Assembly (NCBI GenBank): GCA_914767885.1
Contig: CAJZBQ010000053.1
Span: forward strand, 1,338,501-1,402,500
Reading direction: 5' to 3'
Origin: Blepharisma stoltei
Lineage: Eukaryota; Ciliophora; Heterotrichea; Heterotrichida; Blepharismidae
DNA length: 64,000 nucleotides
The notes under the pieces were generated by a model. It ran no database searches and was not told the origin of the DNA. It was given only the letters and a program-made list of their open reading frames with translations. Below are positions 1 through 11,141 of the stretch, piece after piece. Position 1 is the stretch's first letter, and each line of letters begins with the position of its first letter. The position numbers and the translations under genes were made by a program.

Positions 1-1097
1 TATTTTCTAACATTTAAGAGAGTAAAAAACATCTTTCCTAAATATCATATTAAAAGCAGCCCAAAAACTAATAAATTCCTATATTCAGGATAATTAGTAG
101 AAGAGATTCCAATGATGGAGCATAAAATAGATAATCTTAAAAGCCTTTGAAAAATTTCTTCCAAGTTAAAGAGCTTTGAACTATAAGGTAGGTAAATTAT
201 TGTATATGATGTTATAAATATACTTACTGCTATTATAGCGAACAGCTGTATACTTTTATAAGATGAGATAAAACATATCACACACGCTATTATAGCTAAT
301 TCTAACTGCAAAACCAATATATGAAATTCCCTTGCGCATGGTTTATAAACCCTATAGTCAGACCCACATTTTATTCTAATATTTGGTTCATCAAGCCTAT
401 CACGAAACTTACACCGCAGTAGAATGATTTTTCCAAACGGATAGCAGATAAATACAAAAAACGATACAATAACACATAATGCGCTGTTTCAATCAGGTTT
501 TGCTCCATCGGTTATAAATTTTAATTCAACAAACAAATTAAAGGCAAGTTTGAAGTAAATAACTTTTAGCAACTGCTGTCCGATCTCAAATTCTAAAATT
601 TCTTTGAGAAAAAAATTTTTAAATTTCATTAGGCAGGTTCCAATTTTTACAAATAAATATACGGTAATATAAAGAATCGCTGCTATAAAGCAAGTAAAAG
701 AGTTATTGAAATAGTATGGAGTCCATTCTCCACTTGCGGTAAAATCTGAAGTAAAGTTCCTCGGTGTTTGAGTAATAAACTGTTCTGCTTTTGAATCTAA
801 ATAATTGAAATAGATCCAGCATTTATTCGCACCGAGCATATTGTAGCTACCAGTTGGGAAATCCATACTTAAATAAGCAATAGAATCCAAAGCTTGTAGT
901 TGAATTATAGTATAAACGATGTGATCGCATAACTCTTCAATATTACTCCTAATTTTTGGAGTTCGAACCATATACAGAAAAATCAAATTTCATAAATAGA
1001 TTGAAATGATCAATATTCCGAAAGCTAAAAAGCACATCTCTGCCTTGTCTTCATCCAAATTTATAGTTGCTGCAGACATTCTTCGAATATTCTCCAT
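1..1097 (-). CDS. Polytopic membrane protein, C-terminal part outside window
   Basis: Reading TGA as Trp (codons near 45, 487 and 990) joins the open segments into one minus-strand frame that starts at the ATG at 1095-1097 and runs off the left edge. The protein has an N-terminal hydrophobic segment, a roughly 100-residue polar loop with several aromatics and an N-x-S/T site, then repeated hydrophobic helices separated by short basic loops. This suggests a multi-pass membrane protein with an extracytoplasmic loop. No family was recognised; a channel or receptor is possible but unsupported. The 3' end is missing. The ATG follows a non-coding AT-rich stretch, which supports it as the true start. 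Confidence 0.7.
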
Positions 1098-1594
1098 TTA
1101 CAGAATAAGTGTTAATTTTTAATATAATTTTAATGCGACAAGATATATATGCAGGAGAAGAACTAAATGCTAATTATATATATCAATTTATTTTTAATTA
1201 TTAAACTGTAAAAGAAACTTATAATGCATATTTAATTATTTTTGTTCGCCCCAACTGCATATCATCATAGATCAATCCTGATTCCATTTTTATCGCTCTG
1301 GGTGCTCAAAATATCTCTAATCCAATTAATCTCGATCGATCTGTTCAATAATTTTTATTAAAACTGGCAGAGCTAACATATATTTTATTTCAAATTCTAT
1401 AAAAATACAATTTAGGACCTGTTAATTATTTTTATTTGAATAACGAAATGGAAATAAATTTATTTGGAATTTTTATGAGCAATATCGTTTATAAAATAAA
1501 AGAGAAAACTATTTTAGTATTGTTATTAAATCTCAAGAAACTTATAAAGTTTAAATTTGTATATTTTCGAGTCAAAATTTGAAGAAAAAGAATT
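1098..1594. other. Intergenic, divergent promoters
   Basis: This AT-rich stretch of about 500 bp separates two divergent genes. I see no open frame with coding character, no tRNA and no terminal inverted repeats. It presumably holds the promoters of both neighbours. Confidence 0.6.
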
Positions 1595-3163
1595 ATGGCT
1601 ATAATGAAGGATAAACTAAGGCCTAAAGAATCAGACAAAAATTTTTCTCTTCTGACCAAGTCTTTCTCAAAACATCTAATTGCAGGTGCAGGGGATAAGC
1701 CAAAAGACGCAATCGTCCAACCTTTGGCAAGCAAAATTACTGAGACCTTGCCAGTCGAGCAAAAAGCAACCAAAACAGAATCTACCTGCTCCGCATCTAA
1801 TGACTTAAAGCCTCATCCACAAATCACTCCGCCCCTTGAAAATGAAAAATCGCCACTTGCCATCTCACAGCTTATTCGTGAAGGCTGATCAAAATTTCAA
1901 GATTCTCAATTTTCCCAAGGTGCAGAAATTCTTGATATAGCATTGAAAAAATCGGAGCCTGGGAGCCTGATATATTTCGACATTTTATATTTGATTGGGC
2001 GGTGCCATATGAATTTTAATTTAGAATCGGCATCAAATATTTTCCAGCAGCTCCTTGAGAGAAACACTGAGGAGCCAATTTATTGAAATGGGTTTGGGGA
2101 CATATTAGGCAAATTAAAAAAGTATTATGAAGCATTTCAATGCTTTTTGAAAGTAATAACTTTGGATAAACACTTTATTGAAGCATGAATTAACATTGGA
2201 ATCATTTATGATTTGTGCCAGAAGCCACAAAATGCTGATACATCATATCAGGTAGCTTTTAAAATTAAGTCAAAAAATCAGAAAATCAGATTAAATGTGG
2301 AGAAAATGATGAAATCTCGACATCTTCAGCTTGAATTTGTGCAACCTGATATTATTGATCCTACAAAAAGTCCATTTACCAAGTCCCCAACTGCTCCTGC
2401 TCATAATACTCTATTAGCAGAAGTCGATCCAAAGATAGAAAGTAACTCCCCCTTTAAATTGGATAAAATTCTGTTCCAATTTAAAAAAGGGGTTAATTTG
2501 GTTTTTTAAATAAATTTTATATCAATAAAACAAATTTAAAAATAAAAAATATAATTGAATGCAATATATTTTTGAGTTTTATCTATTTTTATGATAATTA
2601 ATTTAAAAAAATGTTTAAATAATAATCTATTTGCATTTATTTCATTAGTTAGTAAATTTTCCTATTGATTATTTTTTCCGATTTAAAGGGGTTTAAAGTA
2701 CAATAAATGGGGATTTGCCTATAATTTGTTTTAATTTAAAGGGAGTAAGCAGAAAAGAATTAAAACCGATAGGCCAAATGAGCTAGTTAAACCTGAAGAA
2801 ATAATCCAAAGCACTCCACAAGAGTCAATTAAAATGGAAGATTCTATAAATATTATAAGACCTCAATTATTGGTCCCAGCTGGAACTTCAATTGAAAATA
2901 TGAGCCCAATCCCAATAACAGCCGCACCCTTAGGTTCCAGAATTCAGATGCCTTCAATTGCCCAATTTCACGCAGGCTTTCTTTCATTCTTGAACTGGTA
3001 CTCATCCGAAATTCAACGTAGGAAGCAACATCCAAAAAATTCTCCAAAACAATCAGAAGAAACAATCAAAAATGAAGAGCCTGCAAACATGCTTCTTAAT
3101 CTTACTCCAGCAAAAAGGCAAAAGACCACCAAAGGCAATGGCAAAAAGAAACGAAAAATATAA
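1595..3163 (+). CDS. TPR protein, Ssn6/Cyc8-like
   Basis: The 421-residue protein is encoded in two parts around a MITE at 2446-2748. Removing that insert and reading TGA as Trp gives one frame (1266 nt). The N-terminus is a disordered, Lys/Pro/Ser-rich region of about 95 residues. The middle has three to four TPR-like helix pairs (DILYLIGRCHMNFN, IYWNGFGDILGKLKKYYEA, AWINIGIIYDLCQ). The last pair, with its Tyr-Gln-Val-Ala-Phe helix, resembles the end of the TPR array in Ssn6/Cyc8 corepressors and UTX. The C-terminus is Pro/Ser-rich and ends in a strongly basic tail (KKKRKI), a likely nuclear localisation signal. A nuclear corepressor role is inferred only from this resemblance. Confidence 0.75.
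2446..2748. mobile_element. Family B MITE/IES, TSD TAA
   Basis: The insert lies between TAA (2443-2445) and TAA (2746-2748). Its ends are inverted repeats (CTCCC-CCTTTAAATTGG at the left, the complement at the right). The left end itself folds back (TTTAAATTGG...CCAATTTAAA). The interior is AT-rich and non-coding. Removing 303 bp leaves one TAA and joins codons GAA AGT AAG CAG, keeping the TPR gene open. Confidence 0.9.
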
Positions 3164-3182
3164 TAGCTTGTTAATTTAAAAT

Positions 3183-6100
3183 ATGGAGTCAAAACTCAAA
3201 AAAATAGCTCCAGCTGTTGGGGCATTTTCTGTGTTTATTTACATATACCCAGAGAAGCTCTATACTATTTTTTGGTTTTGTGGCGGGGTTTGATTCACGA
3301 TTTTATTACAACTGGCAGTTTATTATTTATTTTTATTGAAAGAGCCTAGAGAAAAGTTAGAAGAGCCGAAAACTGATAGGAAAATTAATTTGAGAAAAGA
3401 TTCAGCAGAAAGAATTGAAATGAGAAGGGAGCAGCACGATGCAACTCCAAGGTTGGATTATAGCAGTTGCCCGATGATGGCGCTCAATGCGCCATCATCG
3501 GGCAACACCAACAAGGGTCCACACGTGAAATGGGTTCCACGTGTGGAGCCCTTTTTGGCTCGTGGAAATGAGGATTCTCCACGTGTAAAAAAGGGCTCCC
3601 ACATGTGGAATCCATTTCCACTGTGGACCCTTTCTGGTGTTGCCCGATGATGGCGCATTGAGCGCCATCATCGGGGCAACTGCTATAGATTAGAATGAGT
3701 CTTTGGGGGTTATTTCAACCTCTATTCTCATTCTCCGACTTCAGACTCCTCGTTCTAAGTGTCTGTTTGCGTTAACTCCCTTTTCTGTCAGCGTCTCTGG
3801 GAGGCGCATCCAGGAAATTCCTTAGACAACTCCTAGCGGTCGGCATAATCTATCTGAGGATGGTGGGTAAGAGACTGGTCCCCATTACCTATCCAGAAGT
3901 GTGGGATTATCACATGGAATCTGGTTTCCTTGCCTATGGTGCGGGATAAAAAACTGTCAAGATGTACCGACCAGGAAGAAAAAACCCACCACAGACACAA
4001 AGTTCCAGGCACGGTTTTCTTAGAGCCAAAAACCCTAAAGTATGCTAGAAGTACGTATCAGATAAGTCACCATTTTATTTTGCGCATGAAACTCCAAGAA
4101 GAAGCTTAAAAAGAAGAGAAACAATGGTACCTTGCCTATGCAAAGGATCTGAATTTAATTCTCTTGCAAGTGGGTCTGATTCTACTATTACTGAGCTTGT
4201 TCAGTATATGAAAGATTTAGTCCAAATCGAAAAAGCATATGGGCAAGCTCTATCAAAAATCGGCGAAATTTCATTCCTCACCAAAGTTATCAGCAAACAA
4301 AATAAATCACAACTGTTTGGAAATTTAAAAGTCACTTTAAATCAAATTGGAATCAACCATACAGATGAAGCTAAATATCTATCAGATAGCTTGATTGAAC
4401 ATTTATTAGTTGTCGAGAAAGAAATGAAATCTAAGCATAAGGAGCTTGCGCAAAAACTCAAAAATTTCTATGGGAATGTTGAAGCTGCCGCAAATGATCT
4501 CCAAAAAGTTCAAACAAAGCTTACTGAAACTCAAAATGCCCAACAAAAAGCACAAAATGAATATAAAGATATCAAAAACATAGGATTTGAAGTCATAGCC
4601 AAAAGAGAAATGAAATTAAAACTGATAAGCAGCGAGCTATCTACTCTTCAGCACACACTCCAACAAATGAAAGACAAACTAAATGAAGAAATCTATAAAT
4701 ATCTCCCCAAAGCAAAAGAAGTTTTTGAAGAGTTCAAAGTTCTTCGACATCAAAAAGCATCTCAATATATTTCATGTGTAAAAAGCTGAATAAATAGCCT
4801 AGAAAGCTGCATGAGCAATAATCTGCAGGTTTGGCATAAAAATAATGATGAGTCAATGTATACAGAAGGGGATGAAATCCTTGATATCGATGAAGAAGTC
4901 AAAGCTAATGAAAGCTCTCTCAATTGGAATAAAAGGCAGAGGTCATTAGAAATGAAAGAGGAAAAATTCGGGATAAAAGACATCAAAGACATCTGGGCTA
5001 AAGCTGTAAATAGAATTACAGCAGTTAATCAGCAGGAAATTGAAGATTTAGATAAGAAAGCAAAAGAAGTCAAAAACTACTTTGAAGATATAACCGCCTT
5101 TATCAAAAACTTGATAAGTGCAGAAAGAAATTACGCCAGTGAGTTAAATCTCATTATTGAGGCCTGGCATAATTTAGATGAGCTAGGAATTGGCGATGAA
5201 TGAAGGAGCACTGCGAAGGACTTTGAGTTTGTTACAGAAGCCATTGAAAGGCATTCAGAAGAAGTTGAAGGGGTTAGGGAAGAGCTTAATAACTTTGAAG
5301 TCTATTTGTCTGATTTTTATGAGCTATTAGATAAAGCAAAAGGAACTCCAGAACTTTTGCAGAAGGTTAAGGGAAAAATTAGTTAATCTTAATTACAAAT
5401 GGTGGAGGCCTTATTGGCTACGAATGAGATGATAATTCGCCTTGCGAAAGCCTTACTCCTCTAGAAGCTGCCTAATCAATGGCAGAATGAGTGAGCAGAA
5501 GGGTGCTCTCCTCCTTGCCTTAATAGGGTTCCAGTCTTGAGAGGGTGACTACGGATTCCTGTGACCCTGCTTCAGGCACATTGGAGAGGCAGCTTGATCG
5601 GGAAAAAGCCCGAAGCCTGATGGGTGCAAGGTGCCTGCCCTTAGCAGCTACAGGAAAAATGCTTAATCCCTGGGCGTAGGTCGTAACCCCTGAAATCACA
5701 GTGAAGTTCACCTTCATGGTCCCGAAGGACATCCAGGCTACTTCTTTCCAGTCACAGGAACTAAGCGAAAACGTACCCGGATATAAATAAGCACATATCA
5801 GATCTGCATCTCGGCTGGCTCCTCGCCCAACTCGCATTGGCAAGAAGTTTGAGAAAATTGAGTCAAGAGGTCGGCTGAGCTTAGGTCGCCATTTTATATA
5901 TAAGGAAAAATTATCAGAGCTGATAATACTAAAAGACAGGCTAGATGAAACTTGCAAAGCCAAGCTTACTATTGCACTTGGCAATAAGCTAAAAGAATGC
6001 CACAAATTTTTATCTTCTTTGCATCACATGGACGATGCTGAAGATATTGAAGTGTTCGGACAATTTTCTGATAAGGCAAAAAACCATAGAGAGCAATGCC

Positions 6101-7118
6101 CATATTTTATTCATTCTCTCCTACGTGAGCGAGCAAAACCGTAGGATAAATCCTTTCTTTTAGAGTAAAAAACTCGCCTTCCGTAAGCAAACAAACAATT
6201 TTTTAATATAAGAAATTTTTATGAAAAACATTTAAGATATAAATGATAGTTATTATAACGAAATCTCTTGCTAATTCTTTTTAATTTAAAATAACCTGCA
6301 TTTTAATCATAAATATTATAAATTAAATTAATATTTGCTTTCAATTTTTGCGAATTTGAATTTTTTTAAATTTTAAAAAAATATATTTGCTATATATATA
6401 ATTTTTTTAAATAAAATTAACCCCGCGAGCGAGCAATATTTTTTGTTCGCTCACGGAGGGGAGTCAGGAAATTGTCCCAGAGTCTGGAAGTGAAAATACA
6501 ACAGTAACTCGGATCCAAACTGGCTCAGCAGAATCTTCGGTGTGGCTTAACGAGTTGCTTTCTACTTATATATCTGAGTGAATTGATGCTCCCAGATTCC
6601 AAAAGTGGATTTGTCGAAGGCTTAAAAAGGTCTACAACAAAGACAGGCCTGAAATTATTAGTGAAATCAACGTCAGAAATGTTGAATTAGGTGGTCAATC
6701 ACCTATTGTCAGTGAGTTTACTCCACTGTCAAAGGACTCTGAGCTAGACTTTTACTATGAGTTTGATCTGGTCTTTGAAGGCCAAGTTATTATTAACATA
6801 GATTTTCAAGTTCTTTTGGGTCCCGCCAAAATCCCAATTTATGTACGAATAATTTTGCACTCATTCAATGGAAGGGTGATGCTATTTTATACTCCTTCAG
6901 ACAAGGGAATGTCATGGTACTCTTTGACTGCAAAACCTGATCTTAGAATTACTTTGGAGCCAGTGCTTGGAAAAGCAAATAAAGTGGAACTGAAAAAATT
7001 CCCACAATTAATTGCATTTTTGATGAAAGGAGTTGATAAAAAGCTTGAAAAGTTTATTTTCCCCAATACAAGGTCTATTAAAATTCCTAAAGGGAAAAAA
7101 CCTATATTTAGACTATAA
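3183..7118 (+). CDS. Membrane-anchored F-BAR plus SMP lipid-transfer-like protein
   Basis: After removal of three inserts (3452-4098, about 5369-5901, 6114-6466) and with TGA as Trp, the gene is 801 codons. Order: an N-terminal hydrophobic region of one or two membrane helices (residues about 8-50); a short basic, charged stretch; a long helical F-BAR-like region starting with the typical ITELVQYMKDLVQIEKAYG helix; a second BAR-like coiled coil; then a C-terminal SMP-like beta/alpha domain of about 200 residues (WICRRLKKVY, then INVRNVELGGQSP, then the IPIYVRIILHSFNG strand). SMP domains carry lipids at ER contact sites and F-BAR domains bind and bend membranes, so a tether at an ER contact site is inferred. 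TEX2/Nvj2 proteins also have an N-terminal anchor and C-terminal SMP, but not an F-BAR as far as I know. Confidence 0.75.
3452..4081 (-). mobile_element. SINE-like element in F-BAR/SMP gene, with nested foldback
   Basis: The insert is flanked by a degenerate 17-18 bp direct repeat (3434-3451 and 4082-4098, both ending in AACTCCAAG). On the minus strand it starts with AATAAAATGGTGAC, matching the 5' end of the other SINE-like copies, and ends in a TAATC-type tail. A foldback MITE sits in its tail. Removing 3452-4098 joins codons ACT CCA AGA AGA in frame. Confidence 0.75.
3461..3685. mobile_element. Foldback MITE with compound palindromic arms
   Basis: The element is bounded by TA (3459-3460 and 3686-3687) and has TAGCAGTTGCC ends. 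Each terminus is itself a hairpin (GATGATGGCGC/GCGCCATCATC), and the two arms of about 110 bp pair with each other. CACGTG-like motifs repeat within the arms. It is GC-rich compared with its surroundings and has no coding capacity. It is nested in the tail of the SINE-like element. Confidence 0.8.
5382..5901 (-). mobile_element. SINE-like element in F-BAR/SMP gene
   Basis: The target duplication is AAGG(G)AAAAATTA at 5369-5381 and 5902-5913; the left copy has one extra G. Minus-strand orientation: the 5' end TATATAAAATGGCGACC is next to the right copy, and the 3' end is TTAAGATTAA-like. At 520 bp it is close to the unnested length of its relatives. Keeping the right copy restores a coiled-coil frame. 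Confidence 0.8.
6114..6466 (+). mobile_element. Family A MITE/IES, TSD TCA
   Basis: It lies between TCA (6111-6113) and TCA (6464-6466). The left end is TTCTCTCCTACGTGAGCGAG. The right end is the family hairpin (GAGCGAGCAA...TTGTTCGCTCACGGAGGGGAG). The AT-rich core is shared with other family A copies. Excision joins the BAR-like region to the SMP region in frame. Confidence 0.9.
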
Positions 7119-7296
7119 ATTAAGATATGTTAGAATTAGAGCTGAAAAATTAAAACCAGTTAAATCAAGCTGGTCTTAAAGAATTTTAATCATAATTTAT
7201 GCTCGATCCTTGGATTTTACTGAAATTGAAGTGAGCTAGTTTCCATATAAATATTGATTTTTTGGGCATTTTCTAAACTCATAACAAATATCTAAT

Positions 7297-10070
7297 ATGG
7301 AAAATAGACAAACTCTTAGGATCAACATAAAGACTATTTCTGGCCAAGTCAAAGATTTGGAAGTCACTAACGATGTATTTTCTAACTCCCCTCCCCCCCC
7401 CCCCCTCCGTGAGCGAACAAAACCATTAGAAAAATCGCCATTTTTTGACCAAAAACCCACCCTCCGTGAGTGAACAAAAATTTTTTTTTAATAGAAAAAA
7501 ATTTTAATGGAAAAAAATTTTGATATATAAGTGATAATTAGTATAATGAAATCTAGAGCTAATTCTGTTTAATTTTAAACAAATTGCGTTTTAAAACATA
7601 AATTTTGCAAATTAAATTAATATTTGCTTCCCAATTTTTGCAAATTAGGATTTTTTTAAATTTCGAAAAAAATATTTTTTTATAAAATTTATATATAAAT
7701 TTTTTTTAAAAAAAAAAATTAACCCCCCTCCGTGAGCGAACAAAAATTTTTTGTTCGCTCACGGAGGGGGGGGGGGGGAGTAAGTAGATCTTAGTCTCAG
7801 ACTTAAAAGTAGAAATATCCAAGCATTTTGAAGCTCCCGTCCCCAGACAAAGATTGATATATCAAGCCAGACTTTTAAAAGATACCCAAAGTCTTAGTCA
7901 CTATGTAAAAGAAAGTGGCATTACAATTCATATGCTCCTTCAATCTCTTGAAGGCTCAAGCTCACAAGATACTTCTTCCCAGGCTCCTCAACCTAATCCC
8001 AATCAGTCTAATGAAAATCAATTTAGGTCTTCTAATCCTTTTGAATCACTTGGAGATGCTTCAAATTTTATTCCAAACTTCCACTATTCTAATCCCATGG
8101 TACTTGGCTTCTTAAACTTAAACATTCCAAACTTAGTAAATAGGGCAAGAGAAAATGGCATTAACCCGCCTGAAGAAAACACTGCCTTGCTTACAGAAAT
8201 TCTTCAGTATTACAATTTATTGCTTTTCCATATTTCAGCTTTAAGTAGGATTGTCCCAGTATTACAGAATTTGATCACTTATCAATACTCCATCACCTTT
8301 CTAGGCGCAGCGCAGTTAAGCACTATAAATCCTCCAGCAATATTTACGAATCTGGCACATTCAGCACTAATGATGATAGAGGGACTCAGAGCTATATTAT
8401 GCAGAATTGAAAACAGAGAAGCTGGCTCTTTTCTAGACTCATTCAATGGATTTCAAATATTTGCAAATTCATTATCAATTCTTTTGTCTACAATCGAGAA
8501 TTTTTCTATAGCCCCTGAAATATTTTAGATCATTATTGGCCATCCATTTTAATTTCCAAAGTTAATTTGTACTTGTCAGTTTTTTTAAAAAGCAAAAAAC
8601 GAAAATGGCAAGTCTCTGTTTATTGTTTTAAGGTACCTAATCAGGCTTATACTGTATAAAGCAGATGCCCTGCACCGTGTTTTTTCTGGTCGGTATTCTG
8701 TTGGAATATAGAGATCTATTAAGGTGTATGAGCTATAATCCAGATAACATGCATGAAATACTTGGCCCGAACTATGATATTAAATTAGATTCTATCATAT
8801 CGATTTTTGAAGGATTTACTGGAGAAAGCAGACCCGAGTGACTACGGACTCTTTCAAATCTAAGTATTGGTGAAGCTTTTGAGAGCTTTTTTAGTAATTG
8901 GAGTGCTTTTAATTGCATATTTCCAGTGCTGAAGTCTTGGCTATCTAGTATGGTTTCAACAGGCGAGATAAATCTTAATCTCCTATCCTTGATTGTGCAA
9001 TTCCATTTTAAATTACCTAAAAATTGAGAAAATTAACGCTTGGCTTGAGTGATTTTCATATGGTCAAGCATTAAACTACTCTCTTCTTAGTCTCAAATCT
9101 TTGATGCTAATGAATATTGGAAATATATTACAAAATAATCGCTTCTGCACAATGATTGTACAACTTTTAGTATATTCCCTAATATAAACATACTTTATCT
9201 CTAATCTCTAGTATGTATAATATTTTATGTGGAAAAAGGTTAATAAAAATTTATGTATAATTTTTTCCATATATTCTTTTGATCAAGCGATGCAGTCGTT
9301 CGATCAAGAATCGGTGTGTGAATTAATGAAGAATTTTTTGAAGAAAATGATCATTTTCCTCCTATCCCTGAAAGATTTAATCCTAAAATGAAATCAGGGA
9401 TTAATTTGGACCAAGAATTAAAGAATTCTACTAACTTTTGGGTTAAAAAGACATCGAATCACATTCTTAATTACCAAGGAACAAATGGAATGGCTGAATT
9501 GAAAAGAAATATATGCTGTTACTGTGGTAACTTACTCCCATCCTTCGCTAGAAAGTAAATTTTTTTTCATTGTGGGTGAAGTCAACATTTATAAAAAAAA
9601 TTTAATATTATTTATATAGTCTTTCTTTCTTTATTTTTTAATTAAATAGGCTTTTTTTAATAGATTTTGCTGACTAACAAAGGAGAGCTAGTGGATATAG
9701 CAGTTGAAGCTCTGCATGGAAATGTATCAGATGGTAAAGACTTGATGGTAAGCACACTATTGGAAATCATCGTGGATATATTTCCAGGAACTCTCACAAG
9801 CCAAGTAAGAAATTCATTGACAAACACACTGAATATTTCATTTACAAACTTTCATGATTGCTATTTGAAATATAAAAATGAAAATAGGGGAAGAATAAAA
9901 GTGCCAGATGGGCAATATATATCTAAAAGTTGGTTTGGCAACGAGCTATGACAAAATTAGCTAGAATAAGAAAATTATCTCAGCGCACTCAAGAGATATT
10001 TCAAAAAGTTTGCAAGCCTTCCAGCCTTATGGCAACAGATTCATCCATAATCGATTTAGAGGAAAAATAG
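7297..10070 (+). CDS. Ubiquitin-like-domain protein, possibly BAG6-like
   Basis: Exon 1 (7297-7374) encodes the first two strands of a ubiquitin-like fold (TLRINIKTISGQVKDLEV). Exon 2 continues it (SDLKVEISKHFEAPVPRQRLIYQ, then the LLKDTQSL turn). A Ser/Gln/Pro linker and a long alpha-helical region follow. The Ubl-plus-helical plan recalls BAG6/scythe chaperones, but this is tentative. The frame continues past 8528 only if a 187-bp repeat (8520-8706) is removed. Near 9026 one A of a five-A run must be skipped. An 89-bp TA insert (9185-9273) must go. Beyond 9555 (LPSFARK, TAA) the link to the open segments at 9667-9951 and 9948-10070 is uncertain; they may be further exons. Confidence is good for 7297-9555 and low for the end. 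Confidence 0.55.
7375..7787 (+). other. 15-nt intron split by an IES
   Basis: After removal of the MITE, GTATTTTCTAA (7375-7385) joins GTAG (7784-7787) to give a 15-nt GTA...TAG intron. Splicing it out joins GAT to ATC TTA and completes the ubiquitin-like fold. Without splicing, TAG would stop translation. Confidence 0.85.
7386..7783 (+). mobile_element. Family A MITE/IES, TSD TAA, inside an intron
   Basis: The insert lies between TAA 7383-7385 and TAA 7781-7783. Left end: a C-tract, then CTCCGTGAGCGAACAAAACC, repeated once as CTCCGTGAGTGAACAAAA. Right end: a perfect hairpin of the same motif plus a G-tract. It is nearly identical along its length to the copy at 33702-34093, which suggests recent amplification. 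Confidence 0.92.
8520..8706 (+). repeat. 187-bp dispersed repeat in Ubl gene
   Basis: The segment is closely similar to the minus strand of 63286-63487. It lies between related flanks (GAAATATTTTAGATC at 8517, GGAATATAGAGATC at 8703). Removing it joins GCC CCT GAA to TAT AGA GAT in frame. The class is unknown; ends without clear inverted repeats suggest a short retroelement or an IES. Confidence 0.6.
9185..9273. mobile_element. Small 89-bp TA-bounded IES-like insert
   Basis: This very AT-rich segment begins TAAACATAC. Removing it between TA (9183-9184) and TA (9272-9273) joins CTA ATA to TTC TTT TGA TCA in frame (SLIFFWSSDAV). Its inverted repeats are weak. It is the shortest insert I found. 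Confidence 0.6.
9559..9666. other. Unassigned AT-rich stretch in Ubl gene
   Basis: The stretch is non-coding and very T-rich. It may be another eliminated segment or an untranslated region. I could not define bounds that restore the frame. Confidence 0.3.
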
Positions 10071-10391
10071 TCTTATTCAGTATTTATTGATGAAGTCTAC
10101 AAAGTGAGAATTTAAAGCATTTTTACGATGGGAAGCTGACAGCTTAGGAACGATAATTCCTCGGGAATACTGGAAAAACTCAATTTTTGCTCTATTCAAA
10201 AATAACTATTAGCATTTTCATGCTTTTTTTCCTTTAAAAGCATATGTTGGCTTTTTATGCGATTTTTTATTTTATTTTATTTTTATGATTTTTATATAAC
10301 GGCAGTCTGTTTTTGCATCTGCTTGCATTTTTATGCAAATATATATTTAAATTGACAAATGTAATCTATACTTCATTGCTTCGAGGTTTAA
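10071..10391. other. Intergenic
   Basis: AT-rich. I saw no gene, inverted-repeat insert or RNA here. Confidence 0.5.
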
Positions 10392-10823
10392 ATGCTCTCT
10401 TTTTATCATTTATATAGCACATTGAAATTTTCTTGGTTTTTTCCTGCAATATGGAAAAGTGATCAAGATATAGTTTCTGCATCTACTCTTGACATCAATT
10501 GAAAGAGGAGATCATCTAATCTTTTTAACATACTTCTATTTTACTTTTGCTCTATTATACTATTCAGCTTTAATATCATAATTTTTATCACCATTGGTAT
10601 TTTATGCTGGGTTATATGTGAGGTTTTACTCTTTGATATTTTCACGCACTATTTTTTTCTGAAAACAAAATCCATTTCACTTTTTCAAATTCTGAAAATT
10701 TACAGTCATTTTTATAGGGCACAGAAATGTCATAAAAATACCACCATAAGGTACTTTCATGTCTACCCGAAAATAGTAGTAATATCAATAGTATGATATC
10801 AGTTCCAGAAAACTTTTCTATAG
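10392..10823 (+). CDS. Small two-helix membrane protein
   Basis: With TGA as Trp, an open frame of 143 residues runs from the ATG at 10392 to the TAG at 10821. It has a basic N-terminal region, then two adjacent hydrophobic helices (NILLFYFCSIILFSFNIII and a following FITIGILCWVICEVLLF stretch), then a basic, aromatic tail. It is not similar to any family I know. A possible 16-nt intron near 10772 (GTAGTAATATCAATAG) would change the last residues. The codon composition is AT-extreme, so this could be a chance frame. Confidence 0.4.
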
Positions 10824-11141
10824 GTAGTGAAATTTCTGATGAAGAGTAAATGGTAATTAATAATTTCAATCTGTTCAATTAAAAATAGATTTTATATTTT
10901 TCCTTAATACATTAAATATTAAAGTGCATTCCAGCAATTTTAAATATTGAATTCAATTTACTCAAATTTATTAAGATTAGGCACCACTAAGGAATAGCAG
11001 CACCATCCATTTAATTGAAACAATCAGATTTCTCTAAAAGGGCTATTTCATTTAAAATTTTAAATTTAAGACAAAGATAGCCTTAATTTTAGCTATAGGC
11101 ACAATAATGAGAGCTTAGCTCACGTTTTTGATATGAATTTA

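Noticed and set aside
3336-3650. Open frame running from the F-BAR/SMP gene into the foldback element
   Set aside because: Its second half is palindromic mobile DNA; the true frame continues after 4098.
5520-6005. 161-residue minus-strand open frame
   Set aside because: It lies mostly within the SINE-like insert and antisense to the F-BAR/SMP gene, with no domain signal.
10642-10878. 78-residue minus-strand frame
   Set aside because: It overlaps the plus-strand two-helix protein frame, which is longer when TGA is Trp; there is no sign of coding on the minus strand.
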